Part shown: piece by piece, positions 1 to 4,779 of the stretch
Position numbering within the stretch: the first letter of the stretch is position 1
Layout: every line of letters begins with the position of its first letter
Source of the DNA: an uncultured Brevibacterium sp.
Lineage (GTDB): Bacteria > Actinomycetota > Actinomycetes > Actinomycetales > Brevibacteriaceae
Reading direction: 5' to 3'
Length of the DNA stretch: 5,728 nt
NCBI GenBank assembly: GCA_902489215.1
Contig: CABTZE010000131.1
Coordinates: 1 to 5,728 of the forward strand
Made by a program: the position numbers and the translations under genes
The notes under the pieces: model-generated
What the model was told of the DNA's origin: nothing
Database searches by the model: none
Seen by the model: the letters and a program-made list of their open reading frames with translations, nothing else

Positions 1-640
1 AAGACTGAGGGCCGGGTAGGAGCGTGACGTCGCCCTGAGTGACCGGCAGAGAACGCTCGCCGTGCAGGTGGATTTCTGTGGGGCCTTCGATGATGGCCGT
101 GTGCTCAGGATTGATGTTTGCACTGATGAGCGTGATGCCGGGGACTGCTTCCAGCAGGCGGGGAAGCTTTTCCTTTAGGCGCGGTAGGGCGCTTTCGGTG
201 CGCAAGACGAAGCGGATAGCCAGCTGGTCGTCATCGCCTTCGGTCACGATGAAGTATTTGAGCTCTCCCTTGCGCGCACGCACCCGGTAGGGAGGGATCT
301 GTGCCGCTTTGATGATCGACGGAATCGCCTCCAGGGCGCGGTGGATGACGGGGGAGTAGAGCGGACAGTCGGACAGGTCGATGCCGGCGAAGTCCTCGTC
401 GAGAATGCCGAGTGTGGGTTCGTTGACGGTGCCGCCAACGGCCATTTTCGCGGTGTTGCGGAAGCCGGAGTCGGGGCTGGTGATGGGCCCTGCGAAAACC
501 TCGTCGAGGTTTTTGCCGTCCAGGGCGTGTTCGATGTTCGCGGCCAGTTCCCGTTCAATTCGGTTAAGCCGCTGGTCAGTTGGAACCTCAATGAGGGAGC
601 AGGTTCGGCAGCGGTCGGCAGCGTAGTGGGCGCAGAACAT
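1..640 (-). CDS. rlmC: 23S rRNA (uracil-C5)-methyltransferase RlmC/RumB family, 5' part only
   Basis: Reading the minus strand from the ATG at 640-638 gives an uninterrupted 213-codon frame running off the left edge. It begins MFCAHYAADRCRTC and closely follows E. coli RlmC as I remember it: GFRNTAKMAVGG (residues 59-70), DCPLYSP (91-97), RKGELKYFIVTE (123-134), AIRFVLRTES (141-150), and INPEHTAIIEGPTEIHL (176-192). Cys3, Cys11, Cys14 and Cys92 match the four Cys ligands of the [4Fe-4S] cluster in RumB. The family uses S-adenosylmethionine to methylate C5 of a uracil equivalent to U747 in 23S rRNA. The SAM-binding domain and catalytic Cys lie beyond the edge (E. coli protein about 375 aa). 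The start is set by the N-terminal Cys motif and by an AGGA Shine-Dalgarno at 651-648, seven bases upstream. It is divergent from the transporter. The family call is firm; RlmC rather than the related RlmD/TrmA rests on the Cys spacing and N-terminus. Confidence 0.93.
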   Translation of the reverse strand, partial: MFCAHYAADRCRTCSLIEVPTDQRLNRIERELAANIEHALDGKNLDEVFAGPITSPDSGFRNTAKMAVGGTVNEPTLGILDEDFAGIDLSDCPLYSPVIHRALEAIPSIIKAAQIPPYRVRARKGELKYFIVTEGDDDQLAIRFVLRTESALPRLKEKLPRLLEAVPGITLISANINPEHTAIIEGPTEIHLHGERSLPVTQGDVTLLPGPQS

Positions 641-706
641 ACAGCAATCCTAGGTGCTGTGTCAGACGCTGCTGTTAGTGTTCGAACATCCGAAAGGAAG
701 AGCGCT
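641..706. promoter_or_regulatory. Divergent rlmC / transporter intergenic region with small inverted repeat
   Basis: These 66 bases separate two divergently read genes and should hold a promoter for each. ACAGCA at 641-646 is the exact reverse complement of TGCTGT at 655-660. The repeat abuts the rlmC start codon, and its 8-base spacer contains the rlmC Shine-Dalgarno, so a hairpin in rlmC mRNA would put AGGA in the loop. TGCTGT recurs at 670-675. A perfect 10-bp palindrome, TGTTCGAACA, lies at 679-688. The transporter Shine-Dalgarno GAAAGGAAG is at 691-699. TAGTGT at 676-681 fits a TANNNT -10 for the transporter, but no good -35 precedes it. The repeats are seen; any regulatory function is inferred. 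Confidence 0.4.
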
Positions 707-2047
707 ATGGCACACTCGCCGCGGAAAACGGAAGACTCCAAACGCCGCTTGTCCATTCTTGTGGCTGCTTTCGGCACGATCGTCGAATGGTTCGACTTCT
801 CCGTGTTCTTCTACGTGTCCGTCAATTTGGCGCGCGTGTACTTTCCCGGGCAGGAAAACTCACTGCTGCTCACCCTGGGTGTAGGCGCGGCAGGCTTCTT
901 CTTCCGTCCGCTGGGTGCCATGGTCTTCGGGCATCTGGGCGACAGGGTTGGCCGGCGGGCGGCGCTGGTGGTTTCGGCAATCCTCATGGCGGTGGCCATG
1001 TTCGGAATCGCCTTTACGCCGGGCTATGAACAGATCGGCATATGGGGTGGAATCATCATGATTTCGCTGCGCTGTCTGGCGGGCTTTTCCGTCGGTGCCG
1101 AATACACCGGCATCATGGTCTTCCTCATGGAATCGGCCAAGGAAGGCCGCCGTGGTCTGGCTGCCAGCTGGGCGGCCGCGAACTCTGAAGTCGGTGCGCT
1201 TTTGGCGGTCGGCTCCGGTGCTCTGCTGGCCAATCTGCTGACCACAGATCAGATGGACTCCTGGGGCTGGCGGGTTCTGTTCATCATCGGCGGTGTTCTG
1301 GCGGCAGTGATGATTCCGCTGCGCAAGCACCTGGAAGAAACCGACACCTTCAAGAAAACGCAGGACAGCGAAGCGAACGCAGGCTCACCGCTGCTCGACG
1401 TTCTGCGCCGTCATCCCAAGGCTGTTGTCGTGGCGTTCCTGGTGTCATCGGTCGGATCCGTGTCGTACTTCCTCAACATCACCTACGTGCCCACGTTCCT
1501 CGAAACCGTTGTCGAAATGGACGGTGCGGGGTCACTGGCCTTCGGCACGATTGCCGGCGTGGCCGCCATCATCGTCACACCCCTGATCGGACTAGCCTCG
1601 GACAAGTTCGGCAGGCGGACCATGTTTGGGATGCTCAGCGCGGTCCTGGTCCTCACAACAATTCCCGCATACGCGCTGCTGTCCCACGCCAATCCGACTA
1701 CCGCTGCCGCAGCCGCGGCGTTCCTCGCGGTGCCCGCTGCAGGGTGGTCTGCCGTTGCTGCGGCCGCGATACCCGAACAGTTCACTGCCATCGGCCGCTT
1801 TTCCGGTATGGCGATCGGCTTCAATACGGCCACCGTGGCCTTTGGAGGGCTGTCGCCGATCATTGCCGCCAGCCTCGTTCAGGCCACCGGCTGGAATCTT
1901 GCTCCGGCCGGCTACGCCACTGCCATCGTGTTGGCCGCCGGGATTCCAGCGCTGCTGCTCATGCGCGAACGGGGGCACGCGCCCTTGGCGGACATCGATG
2001 CGGACACCGGACTTCCGCCTCGCGTCTCAAAGGATGGACAATATTAA
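707..2047 (+). CDS. MFS transporter, metabolite:H+ symporter (ProP/ShiA-like) family
   Basis: A 446-aa, very hydrophobic polytopic membrane protein. FGTIVEWFDFSVFFYVSV (residues 22-39) forms the first helix and is typical of the MHS group, which includes ProP, ShiA and KgtP. RPLGAMVFGHLGDRVGRR (67-84) holds the MFS loop 2-3 signature GxxxDRxGRR, and a second copy, ASDKFGRR, occurs at 297-304 in the C-terminal half. GAEYTGIMVFLMESA (130-144) resembles the EYTGA motif of ProP. Substrates in the group include proline/betaine, shikimate, 2-oxoglutarate and citrate; none can be assigned here. The long C-terminal coiled coil of E. coli ProP is absent, so an osmosensor of that type is not indicated. 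The frame stays open upstream to 341, but that part is antisense to rlmC. I chose ATG 707 because GAAAGGAAG at 691-699 precedes it and the protein then starts at the usual family length. The stop lies seven bases before the ilv -35 element, and no intrinsic terminator separates the two. Confidence 0.9.
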   Translation: MAHSPRKTEDSKRRLSILVAAFGTIVEWFDFSVFFYVSVNLARVYFPGQENSLLLTLGVGAAGFFFRPLGAMVFGHLGDRVGRRAALVVSAILMAVAMFGIAFTPGYEQIGIWGGIIMISLRCLAGFSVGAEYTGIMVFLMESAKEGRRGLAASWAAANSEVGALLAVGSGALLANLLTTDQMDSWGWRVLFIIGGVLAAVMIPLRKHLEETDTFKKTQDSEANAGSPLLDVLRRHPKAVVVAFLVSSVGSVSYFLNITYVPTFLETVVEMDGAGSLAFGTIAGVAAIIVTPLIGLASDKFGRRTMFGMLSAVLVLTTIPAYALLSHANPTTAAAAAAFLAVPAAGWSAVAAAAIPEQFTAIGRFSGMAIGFNTATVAFGGLSPIIAASLVQATGWNLAPAGYATAIVLAAGIPALLLMRERGHAPLADIDADTGLPPRVSKDGQY

Positions 2048-2054
2048 CCGCAAA

Positions 2055-2083
2055 TTGACATTGCCCACGTGGCCTAGTTCACT
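2055..2083 (+). promoter_or_regulatory. Candidate promoter of the ilvL-ilvBN operon
   Basis: TTGACA at 2055-2060 matches the consensus -35 exactly. A 17-bp spacer leads to TTCACT at 2078-2083, a weak -10 (3 of 6 consensus bases). TAGTTC at 2075-2080 is an alternative with a short spacer. The first choice would start transcription near 2090-2091, at or beside the leader-peptide ATG, so the transcript may be leaderless. The -35 is seen clearly; the -10 and start site are inferred. The palindrome at 2066-2093 covers the whole -10 region. Confidence 0.55.
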
Positions 2084-2093
2084 AGGTCACATG
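2066..2093. promoter_or_regulatory. 28-bp imperfect palindrome over the ilv promoter: candidate operator
   Basis: CACGTGGCCTAGT (2066-2078) faces ACTAGGTCACATG (2081-2093) across a two-base centre TC (2079-2080). Eleven of 13 positions are complementary, and the inner CCTAGT/ACTAGG is perfect. The core TAGT-TC-ACTA fits the general GntR-family operator form TNGT-N(0-3)-ACNA. No run of T follows, and the two-base centre makes a poor RNA loop, so a DNA operator is more likely than a transporter terminator. It lies over the proposed -10 and reaches the leader-peptide start codon, where bound protein would block transcription. The regulator is not in the window and its family is only suggested. 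Confidence 0.5.
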
Positions 2094-2135
2094 TTCACCG
2101 ATGTCATTGTCCTTATTAGCAGGCGCGCGAGGTAA
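2091..2135 (+). CDS. ilvL: ilv operon leader (attenuator) peptide, 14 aa
   Basis: ATG at 2091 opens a 14-codon frame, MFTDVIVLISRRAR, ending at TAA 2133-2135. Residues 5-9 are V-I-V-L-I, coded by GTC ATT GTC CTT ATT at 2103-2117, so all three end products of the pathway are represented. This is the expected signature of a ribosome-mediated attenuator: low charged Val-, Ile- or Leu-tRNA stalls the ribosome here. Branched-chain leader peptides of this kind are known upstream of ilvB in Corynebacterium glutamicum. No good Shine-Dalgarno precedes it (only a weak AGG four bases upstream), which fits translation of a leaderless mRNA beginning at the ATG. The last codons AGG CGC GCG AGG lie in the RNA segment that pairs to form the antiterminator. 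The peptide probably has no function after synthesis. Confidence 0.85.
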   Translation: MFTDVIVLISRRAR

Positions 2136-2172
2136 TCCCTCCCAGCGTTCGCTTGGACGATCATCGCGCGCC
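2122..2172 (+). promoter_or_regulatory. Antiterminator stem of the ilv attenuator
   Basis: GGCGCGCGA at 2122-2130 is perfectly complementary over nine bases to TCGCGCGCC at 2164-2172. The left strand lies inside the 3' end of the leader-peptide frame, just past the Val/Ile/Leu codons. The right strand takes the first three bases (2170-2172) of the terminator's 5' arm, so the two stems exclude each other. A ribosome stalled at 2103-2111 would leave 2122-2130 free and favour this stem, giving readthrough into ilvB. A ribosome reaching the TAA would cover 2122-2130 and release the terminator. The enclosed segment has a small CCAGCG...CGCTTGG hairpin at 2142-2156. Complementarity is seen; the switching model follows known attenuators. 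Confidence 0.75.
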
Positions 2173-2202
2173 CCTCCAGGATCTGGCAGGGGCTTTTTTT
2201 TT
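2170..2202 (+). terminator. Rho-independent terminator (attenuator) upstream of ilvB
   Basis: GCCCCTCCAG (2170-2179) pairs with CTGGCAGGGGC (2183-2193) as a ten-base-pair stem with one bulged C at 2187 and a three-base loop GAT. Nine consecutive T's follow at 2194-2202. This is an unusually clear intrinsic terminator for a high-GC genome. Its place between a branched-chain leader peptide and ilvB, 54 bases before the ilvB start, marks it as the attenuator. It may also stop readthrough from the transporter gene, which lacks its own terminator. Confidence 0.9.
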
Positions 2203-2256
2203 ATTGGTGATCGCCAGGGCGCAGACAACACATAGGTACACACAGAGGAGTTCACC

Positions 2257-4092
2257 GTGGCACCAAAGCCCGTGCCGGCGCCATCACCATCGCGCCAGGC
2301 TCAACAGTCCGTCAAGAGAGTGCGGACTGCCCCCGAGGTCCTGACGGGCGCACAGGCCATTATTCGCAGCCTTGAGCTGATGGGCGTCGACACCGTATTC
2401 GGACTGCCGGGCGGAACCATCCTCCCGACCTACGACCCGCTGATGGACGCAGAATCCATCAACCACGTCCTTGTCCGCCACGAACAGGGAGCCGGGCACG
2501 CGGCAACCGGCTACGCGGCCGCCACCGGAAAAGTCGGCGTGTGCATGGCGACCTCCGGCCCCGGTGCCACGAACCTCGTCACCCCGATCGCGGATGCCCA
2601 CATGGACTCCGTGCCTCTGGTTGCAATCACCGGCCAGCAGTCCTCCAAGCTGCTCGGCACCGACGCGTTCCAGGAAGCGGACATCGTGGGCATGACAATG
2701 CCGGTCACCAAGCATTCGTTCCTGGTGACCCGCGTTGAAGACATCCCGCAGGCAATCATGTCGGCGTTCCACATCGCCTCGACCGGCAGGCCAGGACCCG
2801 TTCTGGTGGATGTGACAAAGGACGCTCAGCAGGCCGAAGCGCCGTTCGTCTGGCCGGAAGCTCCCAGCCTGCCCGGCTACCGTCCCGTCGCCAAGCCGCA
2901 CAATAAGCAGATTCGCGAAGCCGCGCAGTTGATTGCACGGGCCAAGAAGCCGGTGTTCTACATCGGCGGCGGTGTTATCCGTTCCGGTGCTTCCGCTGAG
3001 CTGCTGCGCCTGGCCGAAGCGACGAATATTCCGGTGGCCACAACGCTCATGGCCCGCGGCGCGTTCCCGGACTCTCACCCGCAGCACGTGGGCATGCCCG
3101 GCATGCACGGCAACGTCTCTGCCGTTGCCGCTTTCCAGAAGTCGGACCTGCTCATTGCGATCGGCGCGCGCTTCGATGATCGCGTCACGGGCGACCTCGC
3201 ATCATTTGCCCCGTACGCAAAGGTCATCCACGCGGACATCGACCCGGCTGAAATCGGCAAGAACCGTGCAGTCGATGTGCCGATCGTCGGCGATGCCCGC
3301 GAAGTGCTCAGCGCACTGCTGAGCGAGTTGCGCGAATCGCATTCGGCAGCACTCGAAAACGAACGCCCCGCCTGGTGGGCGAAGCTCAACGGCTGGAAGG
3401 AGACCTACCCGCTGGGCTACGAAGCCAACGATGTCGGACTCTGCGACCCGCAGTACGTCATCAAGCGCATCTCCGCGCTGACCGGCCCCGAAGGGGTATT
3501 CGCCGCTGGTGTTGGACAGCACCAGATGTGGGCGAGCCAGTTCGTGAAATACGAACGCCCCAATTCGTGGCTCAACTCAGGAGGGCTTGGCACCATGGGC
3601 TACTCCGTTCCGGCAGCCATGGGAGCAAAGGTCGGCGAACCCGACCGCACCGTGTGGGCCATTGACGGCGACGGCTGCTTCCAGATGACAAACCAGGAAC
3701 TGGCCACGTGCGTCATCTCGAACATCCCGATCAAGGTGGCGATCATCAACAACTCGTCACTCGGCATGGTCCGCCAGTGGCAGACCCTGTTCTACGACGG
3801 CCGCTATTCGCACTCCAACCTCGACACCGGTCACGGTTCGAGGAGGGTGCCGGACTTCGTGAAACTCGCTGAAGCCTACGGCTGTGTGGGCATGCGGGTT
3901 GAACGCAATGAAGACGTCGATGCTGCAATCGCCAAGGCGCTGGAAATCAACGACCGCCCAGTGGTCATCGACTTCACGGTCCCGGCTGAGGCGATGGTGT
4001 GGCCCATGGTGCCCGCCGGTGTCAGCAACGACGAAATTGAGTACGCGCAGAACCTGCGTCCCGAATTCGAAGAGGAAGAGGAAGAGCTGTGA
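2257..4092 (+). CDS. ilvB: Acetolactate (acetohydroxyacid) synthase, large catalytic subunit
   Basis: A 611-aa ThDP-dependent enzyme of the cytoplasm. It condenses two pyruvates to 2-acetolactate, or pyruvate with 2-ketobutyrate to 2-aceto-2-hydroxybutyrate, the first shared step of branched-chain amino acid synthesis. The PYR domain spans about 27-190: FGLPGGTILP (48-57), HEQGAGHAATGYA (75-87) with catalytic Glu76, SGPGATNLVTPIADA (100-114), GTDAFQEADIVG (134-145). The central domain covers about 215-350 (RFDDRVTG, 305-312). The ThDP/Mg2+ PP domain spans about 400-580: GDG (471-473) to INN (497-499), then SLGMVRQWQ (501-509), whose Trp508 aligns with the known inhibitor-site Trp of plant enzymes. 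Start GTG 2257 is preceded by GAGGAG at 2245-2250, six bases away. The first 25 residues are Pro/Ala-rich and outside the conserved fold, as in other actinobacterial IlvB. It ends in six Glu and Leu and overlaps ilvN by four bases. Expression depends on the upstream attenuator. Confidence 0.97.
   Translation: MAPKPVPAPSPSRQAQQSVKRVRTAPEVLTGAQAIIRSLELMGVDTVFGLPGGTILPTYDPLMDAESINHVLVRHEQGAGHAATGYAAATGKVGVCMATSGPGATNLVTPIADAHMDSVPLVAITGQQSSKLLGTDAFQEADIVGMTMPVTKHSFLVTRVEDIPQAIMSAFHIASTGRPGPVLVDVTKDAQQAEAPFVWPEAPSLPGYRPVAKPHNKQIREAAQLIARAKKPVFYIGGGVIRSGASAELLRLAEATNIPVATTLMARGAFPDSHPQHVGMPGMHGNVSAVAAFQKSDLLIAIGARFDDRVTGDLASFAPYAKVIHADIDPAEIGKNRAVDVPIVGDAREVLSALLSELRESHSAALENERPAWWAKLNGWKETYPLGYEANDVGLCDPQYVIKRISALTGPEGVFAAGVGQHQMWASQFVKYERPNSWLNSGGLGTMGYSVPAAMGAKVGEPDRTVWAIDGDGCFQMTNQELATCVISNIPIKVAIINNSSLGMVRQWQTLFYDGRYSHSNLDTGHGSRRVPDFVKLAEAYGCVGMRVERNEDVDAAIAKALEINDRPVVIDFTVPAEAMVWPMVPAGVSNDEIEYAQNLRPEFEEEEEEL
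4069..4086 (+). repeat. (GAAGAG)x3 tandem repeat: IlvB poly-Glu tail and ilvN Shine-Dalgarno
   Basis: Three perfect copies of GAAGAG encode Glu605-Glu610 at the IlvB C-terminus. The same purine tract supplies GAGGA at 4072-4076 and 4078-4082; the latter lies six bases before the ilvN GTG, an ideal Shine-Dalgarno distance. The repeat therefore has a double role: an acidic protein tail and a ribosome binding site, supporting translational coupling at the GTGA overlap. The repeat and spacing are seen; coupling is inferred. Confidence 0.7.
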
Positions 4093-4598
4093 GCCGTCAT
4101 ACTCTGTCAGTCCTGCTGGAGAACAAGCCCGGCGCGCTCACCCGCCTGACCGGCCTCATCGCACGTCGCGGGTTCAACATCGATTCGCTTGCGGTAGGCA
4201 CCACCGAAGTCGAGGAGATCTCGCGCCTGACGATGGTCGTTGACGTTGAAGACGTGCCGCTGGAGCAGGTCACCAAACAGCTGAACAAGCTGGTCAATGT
4301 CATCAAGGTCGTCGAACTCGAACCGGCGAACTCGGTTGAGCGCGGCCACGTGATCTTCAAGGTGGCGGCCGATTCTGTCACCCGCGGACAGATTGCGGAC
4401 GCCTGCGAACTGTTCCGCGTGCGCATCATCGATGTCGCACCGGACGCGGTAAGTGTTGAAGCCACTGGCGAAGAGTCCAAGCTGGAGGCACTGCGGGCCG
4501 TGCTCGAACCATTCGGCATCCGCGAAATCGTCCAGTCCGGGCTGCTGGCAATCAGCCGCGGCTCACGGTCGATCTCCGATCGGTCCACTTGGGCGTAA
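4089..4598 (+). CDS. ilvN: Acetolactate synthase, small regulatory subunit (ACT domain)
   Basis: A 169-aa protein of normal length for actinobacterial IlvN (E. coli IlvN and IlvH are shorter or similar). The N-terminal ACT domain covers about 4-78: LSVLLENKPGALTRLTGLIA (6-25) and RRGFNIDSLAVG (26-37) hold the conserved Asn/Gly positions that bind the feedback inhibitor valine in characterised homologues. The C-terminal domain covers about 84-160 and ends in the family motif FGIREIVQSGLLAISRGSRSI (142-162). It binds IlvB, raises its activity and confers feedback inhibition; effector specificity here is inferred from the family. GTG 4089 was chosen because MSRHTLSVLLEN is the conserved start and because 4089-4092 (GTGA) overlaps the ilvB stop, with a Shine-Dalgarno inside the end of ilvB. 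One-to-one expression with IlvB by translational coupling is likely. Confidence 0.96.
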   Translation: MSRHTLSVLLENKPGALTRLTGLIARRGFNIDSLAVGTTEVEEISRLTMVVDVEDVPLEQVTKQLNKLVNVIKVVELEPANSVERGHVIFKVAADSVTRGQIADACELFRVRIIDVAPDAVSVEATGEESKLEALRAVLEPFGIREIVQSGLLAISRGSRSISDRSTWA

Positions 4599-4604
4599 CC
4601 GGCT

Positions 4605-4662
4605 GGCCGAGCCCTCAGGAACACAAGTTCCCGAGCGGTTCCGGGTCGGCACCTCGGCCTTT
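4605..4662 (+). terminator. Hairpin cluster after ilvN: weak terminator or RNA-processing structure
   Basis: Seven bases after the ilvN stop, GGCCGAG (4605-4611) is perfectly complementary to CTCGGCC (4653-4659), followed by TTTAT. Inside lies a second stem, CTCAGGAAC (4614-4622) with GTTCCCGAG (4627-4635), one A-C mismatch and loop ACAA. CCGAG at 4631-4635 could also pair with CTCGG at 4653-4657, so alternative folds compete. The T-run is only three bases and interrupted, so termination would be partial at best; setting the ilvBN to ilvC ratio or protecting mRNA ends is possible. Complementarity is seen; function is inferred. Confidence 0.4.
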
Positions 4663-4684
4663 ATCTCACAGTGTGCACGCTCAA

Positions 4685-4713
4685 TTCGCAGTGAGCCGGC
4701 ACGCTCCTATAAT
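4685..4713 (+). promoter_or_regulatory. Candidate internal promoter of ilvC
   Basis: TATAAT at 4708-4713 is a perfect -10. TTCGCA at 4685-4690 matches four of six -35 bases, with an optimal 17-bp spacer. Transcription would start near 4720, giving a 5' leader of about 60 bases before ilvC, with no branched-chain-rich reading frame. A separate ilvC promoter between ilvN and ilvC is established in Corynebacterium glutamicum, so the arrangement is expected. In this G+C-rich gap a chance TATAAT is unlikely. Confidence 0.72.
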
Positions 4714-4779
4714 CTCGAAACGACACCCAACATCTGAGACGCACCATGCGGTGGGCGATCTCAAAGGAAGGAAAATCCC

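Noticed and set aside
679..688. TGTTCGAACA palindrome as a LexA/SOS box
   Set aside because: Actinobacterial SOS boxes have GAAC-N4-GTTC order; here the halves are in the opposite order and no second half-site follows. It may be chance.
341..706. In-frame upstream extension of the transporter by 122 codons
   Set aside because: It is antisense to the conserved N-terminal half of RlmC, lacks MFS features, and ATG 707 has a good Shine-Dalgarno.
244..777. 177-codon minus-strand frame overlapping the rlmC and transporter starts
   Set aside because: Low-complexity Ser/Thr/Pro/Arg-rich translation in a different frame from RlmC; it is a shadow of the real genes.
2066..2093. Intrinsic terminator for the transporter gene
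   Set aside because: There is no T-run after the palindrome and the two-base centre makes a poor RNA loop.
2153..2344. 63-codon plus-strand frame across the attenuator and ilvB start
   Set aside because: It runs through the terminator stem and overlaps ilvB out of frame, with no Shine-Dalgarno or recognisable protein.
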